A stretch of 64,000 nucleotides of DNA from Acinetobacter lwoffii (GTDB taxonomy: Bacteria; Pseudomonadota; Gammaproteobacteria; Pseudomonadales; Moraxellaceae). The notes beneath the pieces were generated by a model that had not been told where the DNA came from, ran no database searches, and worked only from the letters and a program-made list of their open reading frames with translations. How positions within the stretch are numbered: position 1 is the stretch's first letter; the number at the start of each line of letters is the position of its first letter. This document shows, one piece after another, positions 44,948 to 54,317 of this stretch. The stretch is from NCBI RefSeq assembly GCF_024129355.1, contig NZ_JAMXXP010000015.1:1-64000 (forward strand), read 5' to 3'. A program made the position numbers and the translations under genes.

Positions 44948-46009
44948 ATGAGTGATGAAAATAATTTAGCGATACGGGTCGCAGGAAGTCTGGGCATTAT
45001 CAGCCTGGACCGCACCAGCCATTTAAATGCCTTAACCCTCCCGATGATTCAGGGTATTCAGGCGCAACTCGATCAATGGTGCCATGATCCAGAAGTACAA
45101 GCCATCCTGATCAATTCCAACAGTCCCAAGGCGTTTTGTGCTGGAGGAGATATCCGCTATCTGTATGACAGCTATCAGGCCGGCAATACCCAATATCAGG
45201 ATTTTTTTGCCACTGAATATAAGATGCTGAGCACCTTGCGTAATTTTCCAAAGGCCGTGATCGTGATGATGGATGGCTATGTACTGGGCGGAGGCTTTGG
45301 CCTCGCTCAAGCCTGTCATATCAAAGTCGCCAGTGAAAAATCACGTTTTGCCATGCCAGAAACTGCGATTGGATTTTTCCCGGATGTTGGAGCGACCCAT
45401 TTTCTGTCCCGACTGGATGAAGTTGGTGTCTATATGGCATTGACCGGGGAGCAGATCAGTAGCAGTGATGCGCTGTATCTGGATCTGGTCGATTATCATG
45501 TGCCGAGTGAACGTTTTGCTGAACTAGAAGCAGCATTGACTGCAGCGCCTGTATTAAATCCGATTGAAATCCAGAAAATTATCAGTGGTTATATTACGCA
45601 TCCGGTGGAAAGTGAGCTGCAAAAACGTGCAGATCTGATTAATCAGCATTTTGGCTATTCAAACCTGGATGAGATTGAACAGAGTCTGGCACATGCCATC
45701 GATCTCACAGATCAGGACTGGGCGAAGAAAATGTTGACGATCTTGCAGCAGCGTCCGGTGATGGCAAAACAGACCAGCCTGAAGTTACAGCAAGCCGGAC
45801 AGAATTTGTCGCTAGAAAAATGTATGCAGCTAGAACGGGACTTGCAGGATGTCTGGTTAGAGCAGGGCGACTTTATTGAAGGGGTTCGTGCGCTGATTAT
45901 TGATAAGGACAAAAATCCACAATGGCGAACCGAAAATGCAAAATTTGAAAAGACCTTGCAAAAGATCTGGCCAGCATGGACTCAGCAGCGTATCGAAAAT
46001 ATTACTTAA
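44948..46009 (+). CDS. 3-Hydroxyisobutyryl-CoA hydrolase (HIBCH)
   Basis: The 353-residue crotonase-fold hydrolase is longer than hydratases, as expected for HIBCH. It has FCAGGDIRYLY, MDGYVLGGGFGLAQACH and MPETAIGFFPDVGATHFLSRL, including the Glu/Asp pair typical of HIBCH. It releases 3-hydroxyisobutyrate for MmsB. It ends the operon, followed by a terminator. Confidence 0.9.
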   Translation: MSDENNLAIRVAGSLGIISLDRTSHLNALTLPMIQGIQAQLDQWCHDPEVQAILINSNSPKAFCAGGDIRYLYDSYQAGNTQYQDFFATEYKMLSTLRNFPKAVIVMMDGYVLGGGFGLAQACHIKVASEKSRFAMPETAIGFFPDVGATHFLSRLDEVGVYMALTGEQISSSDALYLDLVDYHVPSERFAELEAALTAAPVLNPIEIQKIISGYITHPVESELQKRADLINQHFGYSNLDEIEQSLAHAIDLTDQDWAKKMLTILQQRPVMAKQTSLKLQQAGQNLSLEKCMQLERDLQDVWLEQGDFIEGVRALIIDKDKNPQWRTENAKFEKTLQKIWPAWTQQRIENIT

Positions 46010-46020
46010 AGCTGATGCTA

Positions 46021-46055
46021 AAAGACCCTCCATAATTTAATTATAGAGGGTCTTT
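46021..46055 (+). terminator. Terminator of the valine operon
   Basis: AAAGACCCTC and GAGGGTCTTT form a perfect 10-bp stem across a 15-base loop. The T-tail is short (CTTTGT). Confidence 0.75.
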
Positions 46056-46091
46056 GTATCTGTCCCATACTTTCATCGACATGAATTCTAT

Positions 46092-46262
46092 TTAGTGGGA
46101 CGTTTTCTTTTTCTTGCCACCGCCGTCTTGTTTATTGACCGTCGACCAGGCAATACGTTCGGCTTCTTCCTCAGAATGAACACGTTTTTTTTCGCTTTCT
46201 TCAATATGTTCGGCCTGCCGTTTTTGCTTATCGGTATAGGCTAATTTGTCACCTCTAGGCAT
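46092..46262 (-). CDS. Small basic conserved protein, 56 residues
   Basis: Translation gives a 56-residue charged protein that starts MPRGDKLAYTDKQKRQAEH, has an EEEAERIAWSTVNK segment and ends in GGGKKKK. It resembles the small Lys/Gly-tailed proteins often annotated as plasmid-stabilisation proteins in proteobacteria; that name is not evidence of function. Start codon at 46262, stop at 46092. It is helical and likely nucleic-acid binding or stress-related, by composition only. It lies alone between the valine operon and the SDR gene. Confidence 0.75.
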   Translation of the reverse strand: MPRGDKLAYTDKQKRQAEHIEESEKKRVHSEEEAERIAWSTVNKQDGGGKKKKTSH

Positions 46263-46475
46263 CTTAATATCCTCATCAGGTTTGGCTTAAATTACTATAA
46301 CAAGGGCTGGTTTCTATGCAGGTAAGTATTTGTTTGACTTATTTTATAAAAGAAAAATAGAATCTAGAAAATGTTTTATACATTGATTTTTAAAAATATT
46401 TCTTAAAAATATATGGGCGTGAAATCAAGGAGATGAAGATAACGGTCATCTAGAACCATCATCTTCTTTGCTTGA

Positions 46476-47345
46476 TTAGCCGTTAATAATACTGCCGCCA
46501 TTCACATGAATCACCTGACCTGAAATATAGCTGGCTTCTTCACTGGCCAGAAATAAATACGCCGGTGCTACTTCACTTGGCTGGCCCATGCGGCCCATTG
46601 GGGTACTTTTACCAAAATCTTTGAGCTGTTCTTCATCAAAACTACTTGGAATTAATGGTGTCCAGATTGGACCTGGCGCGACTCCATTGACACGAATGCC
46701 GGTTTTATTTTTCAATAAATTGGTGGAAAGGCTTCGGGTAAATGTGGTGATGGCACCTTTGGTACTTGCATAGTCAATCAACTGGTCATGTCCATGATAA
46801 CTGGTGATACTGGTGGTATTGATAATACTGTCACCTTCTTGCATATGCGGAATCACCGCCTGAGTCAGGTGGAACATCGACAGAATATTAACATTAAATG
46901 TTTTAAGTAATTGCTCGGGCGAGATATCGGCAATACTTTCTTGAGGGTATTGAACCCCGGCATTATTGACCAGAATATTAATCGTTTTAAATTCCTGAAG
47001 GGTCTTTTCCACCATTTTCTTGATTTCATCTTGATCTTGTAAATCACATTGAATCAGCAGACAACAGCGGCCTTCATCTTCCACCATTTTTTTGGTGTCC
47101 CGTGCATCCTGATCTTCATCCAGATAGCAAATGGCGATATCTGCACCTTCGCGGGCAAATAAGACCGATACAGAACGGCCAATCCCGCTATCACCACCGG
47201 TAATCAAGGCAACTTTGCCTTTTAATTTTTCACTGCCTTTATAATGCGGTTTAATAATTTCCGGTGCAGGGTCCATTTTGGTTTGCACACCCGGTTGATG
47301 GTCTTGTGTTTCAGTTGAAGCTGGGGTTTCAGGATAATGATTCAT
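46476..47345 (-). CDS. Short-chain dehydrogenase with N-terminal extension (YghA-like)
   Basis: The 289-residue SDR has a polar N-terminal extension of about 45 residues, then the NAD(P) motif ALITGGDSGIGRSVSVLF. NNAG is present, the Ser/Tyr/Lys triad is in NTTSITSYHGHDQLIDYASTK (split over two strands), and the end is SYISGQVIHVNGG. This is the YghA/YhdF group, often linked to aldehyde or glucose dehydrogenation and stress. The start at 47345 is favoured because GGAAAAGAT precedes it; the longer form to 47375 is possible. It is separate from the adjacent operons. Confidence 0.8.
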   Translation of the reverse strand: MNHYPETPASTETQDHQPGVQTKMDPAPEIIKPHYKGSEKLKGKVALITGGDSGIGRSVSVLFAREGADIAICYLDEDQDARDTKKMVEDEGRCCLLIQCDLQDQDEIKKMVEKTLQEFKTINILVNNAGVQYPQESIADISPEQLLKTFNVNILSMFHLTQAVIPHMQEGDSIINTTSITSYHGHDQLIDYASTKGAITTFTRSLSTNLLKNKTGIRVNGVAPGPIWTPLIPSSFDEEQLKDFGKSTPMGRMGQPSEVAPAYLFLASEEASYISGQVIHVNGGSIING

Positions 47346-47435
47346 ATCTTTTCCAATTCCAATGATTATGGCCATATAAGAAAAAATATATTAGAAGCTT
47401 TTAGGCAAAATGAGGCTGGACTCAACATTTCATAA

Positions 47436-47534
47436 CAGAATGTATTCGAGATTTATCAATTATTCGTTGAAACGGATCAGGTTGAGCAACCAGAACAGAA
47501 AAAGCTGATGAAACAGCTTCTGGCTACACTTTGA
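47436..47534 (+). pseudogene. Possible remnant of a coding sequence (32 codons)
   Basis: A short open stretch from just after a TAA at 47433 to a TGA at 47532 translates to a charged peptide (FVETDQVEQPEQKKLMKQLL) that looks protein-like rather than random. It has no start codon or ribosome site at its beginning, so it may be the tail of a decayed gene. The parent is unknown. Confidence 0.2.
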
Positions 47535-47640
47535 TAGCTGAGGTGGTCTTGAAAGGTGAAATTTGATTAGGAAAGGTGAGGTATCAACGGAGATTTAAAA
47601 TCTAGACATACATAGGCCTTTTTTACTGGGCTTGTATATA

Positions 47641-47676
47641 AAATAAATGGAGAGTTTTTTAACTCTCCATTTATTT
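47641..47676 (-). terminator. Terminator of the GABA permease gene
   Basis: AAATAAATGGAGAGTT-TTTT-AACTCTCCATTTATTT is a 16-bp perfect stem just after the permease stop. Confidence 0.85.
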
Positions 47677-47716
47677 ATTCATTCTGATGTGTTTAAAAAA
47701 TTTCTATAGAAATAAA

Positions 47717-49171
47717 TTAAAGATTATCACTTAAATTAATTCTGGCCTGTGCTGCCTTTTCCTTTTTGGCTGAGGCTTTACCCCAGTTAAACTTTTGTGC
47801 ACAGATGCCTAAGCCCACAATAAATAATGCAAGCACACTGGTATAAACCACTTCTTTAAAATAGGTTCCTTCAATAATCATGGTAATTAAAGCGCCGACA
47901 ATAAAGATAATGACCAGATAAGTGAGCCATGGGAATAACCACATCTTGAATGGAATATTTTGTCCTTCAGCTTCCAGTTTTTTACGTAACTTAAGCTGAG
48001 AAATGGCAATAGCAAGATAGACATATAAAGATACGGTACCAGTCGCTAACATCAAGACATCATAAATATTCATACTTTCGGTGGCAGTCAGATAAATCGC
48101 CACGAAAGAAAACAGGCTTGAAAAGATGACACCTACCCATGGGCTGTTATTGCGGTTGGTTAAACCGAAACTCTTTGGTGCATCTCCACGTTTCGAGAGG
48201 GAATAGACCATGCGTGAACAGGTATAAAGTGCGGAGTTAAAGCAGCTACATACCGAGGTGAGCACGACAAAATTAACAATATGGCGTGCTTCTGGAATAC
48301 CGAGTGCAGTAAGCGCTACGCTATACGTACCCCAGGTCGGATCTTTCAATAAAGGATTATTGTGTGGAATCAGGCAAACCGTAATCAACATTGAACCGAC
48401 ATAGAATAAAATGATACGCCATACAATTGAATTAGCGGCCTTACGAATTTCCTTGGCTGGATCTTTGGTTTCAGCTGCTGCTACGGTGACAATCTCTGCT
48501 CCCATATAAGCAAACATTACACCCAATAAGGCCGTGATCACCGATGAAAACCCATTAGGCATAAAGCCTTGGGCGGTTAGATGAGTTGTACCACCGAGCA
48601 TAGAGGCATCGCCCCAAGGCCACAGGTGCATCACGGCCAAACTACCAAACACCAGAAACAGTACAATGGCAATAACTTTGATCAGGGCAAACCAGAACTC
48701 GAATTCACCAAAGTTTTTTACGTCACGGAGATTAATCCAGACCAGTGCTACAGTGACCAGAAGCATATAGCCCCAGATCGGGATAAATGGAAACCAGCTA
48801 TTTAGGATTTTCCCGGCAACAAAGGCTTCCCAGCCCATGAGCAACGTCCAGAAAGACCAGTATAACCAGCCGATAGAAAATCCAGCCCAGCGCCCGATTC
48901 CACGATCCGCATAGGTTGAAAATGAACCACTGTCGGGATTCAGTACCGCCATTTCTCCCAGCATACGCATGATGAGTAAAACTAATATTCCACCTAGAGT
49001 ATAGGCAATGAGTGCAGCCGGTCCTGCAGAATAGATGACATTACCGGAGCCGACAAAGAGTGCTCCACCAATGACACCGGCAATTGAAATCATGGTGAGA
49101 TGGCGTGATTTAAGTCCGTTTTTTAAGCCGTTTGATGATTCGGAATTGGAGAAATGTTGATGTTCTGCCAT
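47717..49171 (-). CDS. gabP: GABA permease (amino acid-polyamine-organocation family)
   Basis: The 484-residue APC-family carrier has about 12 TM segments. It has the opening LKSRHLTMISIAGVIGGALFVGSG and the EIVTVAAAETKDPAKEIRKA segment typical of GabP/AnsP-like permeases. It brings 4-aminobutyrate into the cell with protons. GGGAAATTAT precedes the start. It lies next to the gab regulator and enzymes, and its promoter carries the same GGCTC direct repeat as the gabT and gabR/gdh promoters, supporting co-regulation. Confidence 0.85.
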   Translation of the reverse strand: MAEHQHFSNSESSNGLKNGLKSRHLTMISIAGVIGGALFVGSGNVIYSAGPAALIAYTLGGILVLLIMRMLGEMAVLNPDSGSFSTYADRGIGRWAGFSIGWLYWSFWTLLMGWEAFVAGKILNSWFPFIPIWGYMLLVTVALVWINLRDVKNFGEFEFWFALIKVIAIVLFLVFGSLAVMHLWPWGDASMLGGTTHLTAQGFMPNGFSSVITALLGVMFAYMGAEIVTVAAAETKDPAKEIRKAANSIVWRIILFYVGSMLITVCLIPHNNPLLKDPTWGTYSVALTALGIPEARHIVNFVVLTSVCSCFNSALYTCSRMVYSLSKRGDAPKSFGLTNRNNSPWVGVIFSSLFSFVAIYLTATESMNIYDVLMLATGTVSLYVYLAIAISQLKLRKKLEAEGQNIPFKMWLFPWLTYLVIIFIVGALITMIIEGTYFKEVVYTSVLALFIVGLGICAQKFNWGKASAKKEKAAQARINLSDNL

Positions 49172-49588
49172 ATAATTTCCCTTAATATCAATAGCGTAGC
49201 GGCAATAAAATTCCTTATTTGGCTTACGCTATCTTATCCTTTGAAACTGTAACCGAATTCATCAGTGCTTGACCAATATTAAGTTAATCTTAATAAAATG
49301 AATCCTTGTAGCCCTATAGACAGGATCACACTTTGATTAAAGTACGGTTACATGCTGTTCATGTATGCGGTTAATTTCTCTTTTTTGTTGTAAAGTGACG
49401 AGAGCCATTTTTGAGCAATTCAAAGGAGCCAATTGGCTTAAGAGATAAAAAATATAAGCAGGCAATATTTACAGAAAAATAAAGCCTACCTAAAATATCA
49501 GGCTAAAAGCAGGTTTATGTTCCCTTTAAAAATAAATTAAAAGCTTTTTGATTTTAAAAATATAATTGTATTGATCCCTGAGTTTTTA
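49172..49588. other. Intergenic region upstream of gabP
   Basis: About 417 bp with no gene. It carries the GGCTC direct-repeat operator (49397-49434). I see no further structure. Confidence 0.5.
49397..49434 (-). promoter_or_regulatory. GabR-type direct-repeat operator of gabP
   Basis: Read on the minus strand it gives AATTGGCTCC and, 24 bp further, ATGGCTCTCGTC. The two GGCTC elements start at 49430 and 49406. The repeat spacing matches the other two gab sites exactly. Confidence 0.7.
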
Positions 49589-51091
49589 CTAAGTTAAAGT
49601 GCGGATCCCATGCTCGCGCAAGCACTTTAACAATATCCCGAAAGCCACCAGAATTTCCTGTTCACTCACACAGGCAAAGCCCAGTAATAATCCTTTCTGC
49701 CGGGTGGAATAATGTTTGGTATAGTATTGCGATAAGGCTCTGACCTTGATTCCCAGTTCAAGCGCTTTGGATGCAATCAAGACATCATCACTGCTGCTCG
49801 GCAATTTTAAAATCAGATGCAAACCGGCGGCGGTATTGTATTCATGCAGAAAATCTTCACCTAAATGTCGGCGAATCAGGTCAATTAAAAAAGCGTGGCG
49901 TTTGCCATACAATAAACGCATCCGTCGGATATGCGCCTCATAATGTCCTTCACGGATAAATTCAGCCAGTGTTTGCTGATCGATTAAGTGACCACCACGA
50001 TAAAGTTCCGAGGCCACAATTCGCAACGAAGAAAAGAGCTGCTTTGGTACCACTAAATAGCCAATGCGCAGAGCCGGATAAATGGTCTTACTAAACGTCC
50101 CCATATAAATCACCGGAGAATCCGGCTCCAAACCTTGTAAAGAAGGATAGGGCTGGCCCGAGAACCTGAACTCACTGTCATAATCATCTTCAACAATCCA
50201 GCTATTGTGTTGGCGTGCGAGTGCAATTAACTGTTTGCGCCGTTCCAAACTTAAATGTGAACCTAAGGGATATTGATGCGAAGGCGTCACAAAAATCAGC
50301 TTAGGCGGTTTCTTGGGATGCAGATCGGGAATAATCCCTTCCTGATCGACCGGTAAGGAACGCAGATTCACACCATTAATTCGTAAAATATTACGCGCGC
50401 CCCAATAGGCCGGATCTTCGATCCAGACTTCGTCACCAATGTCGCTTAAAGTACGCGAGACTAAGTCAATTGCCTGATGGGTGCCTTCGGTAATAATGAT
50501 CTGATCAGCATCGCACTGCACTGAACGAGCAATTTTCAGATATTCCGCCAGCTCCTGACGTAGTTCCAGGGAGCCACCGGCATTGCTGTAAATCAGGTTG
50601 TTGACTTGAGGTTCACGGCTCAAACGTGTCTGGATTTTGCTGAAAATATGATGCGGAAATTCGGTTACATCGGGTGCGCCCGGTACAAAGGCTCCCCATT
50701 GATAAGGCGAGGCTGCTGAATAGCCGAGCAAGTAGGAACCGCGTTGCGACAGATTATAATTTTGCTGTGCTTTTTTTTCCGTAACCGCAGGAGAGCTTTG
50801 TTCTGCCTTCACCAAAAAGGACTCAGGTAATTTCTCTACCACCCAGGTGCCTTGACCGGTACGGGCATCCACATAGCCCTGTGCCTGTAATTGTTCATAG
50901 GCATTTAAAACCGTATTACGCGATACCTGAATTTCTTTGGCCAGATCACGTGATGCAGGCAAGCGGGTTTTGGGAGCCAGTACGCTATCAATAATCGCGT
51001 TACGCAAGCAGCGGAACAGGCGCATCTGTAATGTTCCTGTGACATCTTGCTGCAATCGCTGCAGTAAATAATCTCCAAGCAAGCTACGCAA
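49589..51091 (-). CDS. gabR: MocR/GabR-family regulator (GntR winged helix plus aminotransferase-like domain)
   Basis: The 500-residue protein has a GntR winged helix at about residues 20-85 (PASRDLAKEIQVSRNTVLNAYEQLQ) and a fold-type I aminotransferase domain. The latter includes the PLP-lysine region YMGTFSKTIYPALRIGY. This is the GabR type, which senses GABA through PLP and activates gabTD. The start is a TTG at 51091 with AGGAGAG upstream; no ATG fits the N-terminus. The first half of the GGCTC repeat overlaps this TTG and ribosome site, suggesting autoregulation. PdxR-type regulators share the architecture, but the context favours GABA control. Confidence 0.85.
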   Translation of the reverse strand: MRSLLGDYLLQRLQQDVTGTLQMRLFRCLRNAIIDSVLAPKTRLPASRDLAKEIQVSRNTVLNAYEQLQAQGYVDARTGQGTWVVEKLPESFLVKAEQSSPAVTEKKAQQNYNLSQRGSYLLGYSAASPYQWGAFVPGAPDVTEFPHHIFSKIQTRLSREPQVNNLIYSNAGGSLELRQELAEYLKIARSVQCDADQIIITEGTHQAIDLVSRTLSDIGDEVWIEDPAYWGARNILRINGVNLRSLPVDQEGIIPDLHPKKPPKLIFVTPSHQYPLGSHLSLERRKQLIALARQHNSWIVEDDYDSEFRFSGQPYPSLQGLEPDSPVIYMGTFSKTIYPALRIGYLVVPKQLFSSLRIVASELYRGGHLIDQQTLAEFIREGHYEAHIRRMRLLYGKRHAFLIDLIRRHLGEDFLHEYNTAAGLHLILKLPSSSDDVLIASKALELGIKVRALSQYYTKHYSTRQKGLLLGFACVSEQEILVAFGILLKCLREHGIRTLT

Positions 51092-51124
51092 TTGGCTCTC
51101 TCCTACAAATTTGAAATGGCTCTC
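51091..51124 (+). promoter_or_regulatory. GabR-type direct-repeat operator in the gabR-gdh intergenic region
   Basis: ATTGGCTCTC at 51091 and ATGGCTCTCGTG from 51116 give GGCTC elements starting at 51094 and 51118, 24 bp apart. The left element covers the gabR start codon and ribosome site. Confidence 0.7.
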
Positions 51125-51407
51125 GTGAGAGCGGTATTGCTAGGTGCAAAATAGTCTGATCAGGCAGTCATTGTAAAGTGTCTTGTATGCGTTTTGATCA
51201 TGTACCTGCGGCTTGAATGCGAGCATACAGGCGGGCAGGCAATATACACAGATACCGATTAAAACTAAAGCGAAAAATCCAGACACTGATTTTGTTAGGA
51301 GCTTGCTGAACTGAGACCTGAATCAAGCAATGATTGCCATAACAGGCGAATAGAGATGTGTTGCAGCCGCCAGGACATGCGACTGCATATAACAAAAGGA
51401 TCATAGA
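51092..51407. other. Divergent intergenic region between gabR and the glutamate dehydrogenase gene
   Basis: About 316 bp. It holds the GGCTC repeat at its gabR end and otherwise no recognised feature. An opposing reading frame here overlaps the dehydrogenase and is not a gene. Confidence 0.5.
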
Positions 51408-52691
51408 ATGAACATGATGATGAAAGGATTGACCTACACCGATCAGGGTACAACGGCCTGGAACAATTATCTTAAGCAACTGGATAAAGTAGCGCCTTAT
51501 CTGGGTGAACTGAGTGAAAGACTGGATATGCTGCGACGCCCAAAGCGCAGTTTGATTGTCGATGTCCCGGTCATTATGGATGATGGTACGGTTCAGCATT
51601 TTGAAGGCTATCGTGTTCAGCACAATTTAACCCGCGGTCCGGGCAAAGGCGGTGTGCGTTTTCATCCAGATGTCAATTTGGATGAGGTGATGGCTCTGTC
51701 AGCCTGGATGACAATCAAATGTGCTGCTCTAAATTTACCTTTTGGTGGAGCCAAAGGCGGTGTGCGAGTCGATCCGAGCCAGCTTTCCAAACGCGAACTG
51801 GAACGCTTGACCCGACGTTATACGGCAGAAATCAATTTAATTATTGGACCGCAAAAAGATATTCCTGCACCAGATGTTGGAACCAATCCGCAAATCATGG
51901 CCTGGATGATGGATACGTTTTCCATGAATGCAGGTTCTACGATTACTGGTGTAGTGACCGGAAAGCCGGTTCATTTAGGGGGATCTTTGGGCCGCAGTAA
52001 GGCTACAGGCCGTGGTGTGTTTATTAGCGGTCGTGAAGTTGCTCAGCAAATTGGTCTAGATTTAAAAAATGCCCGGGTCTGTGTACAGGGCTTTGGTAAT
52101 GTCGGTAGTGAAGCTGCGCTGCTTTTCCAGGAAAATGGCAGCAAAGTGATCTGTGTTCAGGACCATTCTGCCACCCTGTATCAGAAAGAGGGGATTGATA
52201 TTAAAAAGCTGCTTGAATACTCAAATGCCCACCATAAAATTCAGGGATTTTCTACCAGCGATGAAATTTCTGCATCAGCTTTCTGGACCATTCCTGCCGA
52301 AGTCTTTATTCCGGCAGCGCTGGAAGGTGTGATTAATACTCAGGTCGCGCAAAATATTCAGACCAAAATGATTCTGGAAGGTGCCAATGGTCCCACTTTG
52401 ACTGAATCGGATGAAATTCTGAGTGAGCGTCATATTACCGTGGTGCCAGATGTAATCTGCAATGCGGGTGGCGTGACGGTCAGCTATTTTGAATGGGTTC
52501 AGGATTTGGCCAGTTATTTCTGGACCGAGGAAGAGATTAATCAGCGTATGGATGCCAGCATGAAAAATGCGGTACAGGATGTATGGCAAAAATCAGTCCA
52601 GGCCGGATGTTCTTTGCGTACAGCCGCTTATATTCTGGCCTGTGAGCGGATTTTAATGGCGCGTCAGGAACGCGGCATCTATCCGGGTTAA
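51408..52691 (+). CDS. Glutamate dehydrogenase (Glu/Leu/Phe/Val family, probably NAD-linked)
   Basis: The 427-residue protein has [20 protein letters not shown], the catalytic lysine region [26 protein letters not shown] and the Rossmann motif [15 protein letters not shown]. It interconverts glutamate and 2-oxoglutarate. AAAGGATCATAGA precedes its ATG. Its position between gabR and gabT, under a shared repeat, suggests that it regenerates the 2-oxoglutarate used by the GABA transaminase while releasing ammonia. Coenzyme preference is not settled by sequence alone. Confidence 0.88.
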   Translation: MNMMMKGLTYTDQGTTAWNNYLKQLDKVAPYLGELSERLDMLRRPKRSLIVDVPVIMDDGTVQHFEGYRVQHNLTRGPGKGGVRFHPDVNLDEVMALSAWMTIKCAALNLPFGGAKGGVRVDPSQLSKRELERLTRRYTAEINLIIGPQKDIPAPDVGTNPQIMAWMMDTFSMNAGSTITGVVTGKPVHLGGSLGRSKATGRGVFISGREVAQQIGLDLKNARVCVQGFGNVGSEAALLFQENGSKVICVQDHSATLYQKEGIDIKKLLEYSNAHHKIQGFSTSDEISASAFWTIPAEVFIPAALEGVINTQVAQNIQTKMILEGANGPTLTESDEILSERHITVVPDVICNAGGVTVSYFEWVQDLASYFWTEEEINQRMDASMKNAVQDVWQKSVQAGCSLRTAAYILACERILMARQERGIYPG

Positions 52692-52778
52692 GCGAAGTTT
52701 TTGCAAGATGGATTAATCCATAAAAATGAATGGATTTAATCCATGATGACCTATCCTAAATTTTTGCAATGGATTTTT

Positions 52779-52816
52779 AAATTGGCTTCTTTATTTAAAA
52801 AGGAGCCAATTTTTAT
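52779..52816 (+). terminator. Terminator after the glutamate dehydrogenase gene
   Basis: AAATTGGCTTCTTT and AAAAAGGAGCCAATTT pair with one G-T wobble, followed by TTATT. The stem itself contains an inverted TTGGCT/AGCCAA that resembles the GabR half-site. Confidence 0.75.
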
Positions 52817-52888
52817 TAAAAACATAAATACCTGTTTATAAATAAAATAATTTTATATTTTGACTCTTTTACTCATTTCAACTAGACC

Positions 52889-52926
52889 AATTGGCTCCTT
52901 CGATCTGCTGCAAAGTGGCTCTCGTC
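52889..52926 (+). promoter_or_regulatory. GabR-type direct-repeat operator of gabT
   Basis: AATTGGCTCC then AGTGGCTCTCGTC give GGCTC elements starting at 52893 and 52917, 24 bp apart. It lies about 115 bp upstream of the gabT start. Confidence 0.72.
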
Positions 52927-53038
52927 TCATACGTATAAAAGCGCAAAATGAACCATATCAGCCAGTCTTTGGCAAATTTCTATCCCAAGATCCGGATAGC
53001 AAAATTTACAACGTATGAATCAAGAATGAGGATACAAA

Positions 53039-54301
53039 ATGGACAGTAAACACTCAGCACTGAATGCACGTAAACAGCAGGCAACACCACGTGGTGTTGG
53101 GGTCATGTGTCAATGGTACGCAGAGAAAGCAGAAAACTCGACCATTTGGGATGCAGAAGGCAATCAATATATCGACTTTGCGGGCGGGATCGCCGTACTG
53201 AATACTGGCCATCGTCACCCTAAAATTATTGCTGCGGTCACTGAACAATTAACCAAATTTACCCATACGGCTTATCAGGTTGTACCATACGAGAGTTACG
53301 TTGCTCTGGCAGAACGTATCAATGCACGCGCTCCCATCCAAGGTGCTGCAAAAACCTCATTCTTTTCGACTGGTGCTGAAGCTGTCGAAAATGCAGTTAA
53401 AATTGCCCGTGCCCATACTGGCCGTCATGGCATTGTGACTTTTGGTAATGGTTTTCATGGCCGTTCATTCATGACGATGGCCATGACCGGTAAAACTGCA
53501 CCTTATAAACGCGACTTTGGGGTGATGCCTGGTGGTGTTTTCCATGCCCGTTACCCGGTGGAATCCAAAGGCATTAGTGTTGATGATGCAATTCAAAGCA
53601 TTGAAGACATTTTCGCAGAAGATATTGCTGCGCATGACGTAGCAGCAATTGTGCTTGAGCCTGTACAAGGCGAAGGCGGATTTAATGTGGTGCCTGCAGA
53701 ATTCCTGAAACGCTTGCGTGTCCTATGCGATCAAAACGGCATTTTACTGATTGCTGATGAAGTACAGTCTGGTTTTGCACGTACAGGTAAACTGTTTGCG
53801 ATGGATTATTATGAGACCAAGCCAGATCTGATTACGATGGCCAAAAGTCTTGGCGGCGGTTTTCCGATCTCAGGCGTTGTGGGTCGTGCTGAAGTCATGG
53901 ATGCACCAAATCCAGGTGGATTGGGCGGTACTTATGCAGGTAACCCGGTTGCTGTTGCAGCTGCACATGCGGTACTGGATATCATTGAAGAAGAAGGGCT
54001 TTGTGAGAGAGCGAATGATCTAGGCGCAGAACTGGTTGATGTTTTGCATGAACTGAAAATGTCTTCTAGCATGGTCAAAGAGATTCGTGCACTGGGTTCA
54101 ATGGTAGCGGTTGAGCTGGAAACTGCGGAACAGGCAAAAGCTGTACAAAACCATGCCATGCAAAATGGTCTGTTAATCCTGACCTGCGGTCGTTATGGTA
54201 ATGTAATCCGTTTCCTATACCCGCTCACGATTCCGGCAGAACAGTTCCGTGCGGGATTGGCTATCTTGAAACAAGGGTTTGCACTGTCTGTCGCAGCCTA
54301 A
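53039..54301 (+). CDS. gabT: 4-Aminobutyrate-2-oxoglutarate transaminase
   Basis: The 420-residue class III aminotransferase has FFSTGAEAVENAVKIARA, the VLEPVQGEGGF and IADEVQSGFARTG PLP-binding segments and the lysine region TMAKSLGGGFPISG. It converts GABA plus 2-oxoglutarate to succinate semialdehyde plus glutamate. GAGGATACAAA precedes its start. It is followed by gabD after a gap of about 16 bp. Confidence 0.93.
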   Translation: MDSKHSALNARKQQATPRGVGVMCQWYAEKAENSTIWDAEGNQYIDFAGGIAVLNTGHRHPKIIAAVTEQLTKFTHTAYQVVPYESYVALAERINARAPIQGAAKTSFFSTGAEAVENAVKIARAHTGRHGIVTFGNGFHGRSFMTMAMTGKTAPYKRDFGVMPGGVFHARYPVESKGISVDDAIQSIEDIFAEDIAAHDVAAIVLEPVQGEGGFNVVPAEFLKRLRVLCDQNGILLIADEVQSGFARTGKLFAMDYYETKPDLITMAKSLGGGFPISGVVGRAEVMDAPNPGGLGGTYAGNPVAVAAAHAVLDIIEEEGLCERANDLGAELVDVLHELKMSSSMVKEIRALGSMVAVELETAEQAKAVQNHAMQNGLLILTCGRYGNVIRFLYPLTIPAEQFRAGLAILKQGFALSVAA

Positions 54302-54317
54302 TGAAAGAGTAATGATC

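Larger units (their letters stand above)
47346..47716. other. Intergenic stretch between the SDR and GABA permease genes
   Basis: About 370 bp. It contains the permease terminator (47641) and a short plus-strand open stretch at 47436-47534, listed separately. Nothing else is recognised. Confidence 0.4.
52692..53038. other. gdh-gabT intergenic region
   Basis: About 347 bp. It contains the gdh terminator (52779) and the gabT operator (52891). No gene. Confidence 0.6.

Noticed and set aside
51198..51623. 141-codon open frame opposite the start of the glutamate dehydrogenase gene
   Set aside because: It overlaps the dehydrogenase coding start and the gab control region and resembles no family.
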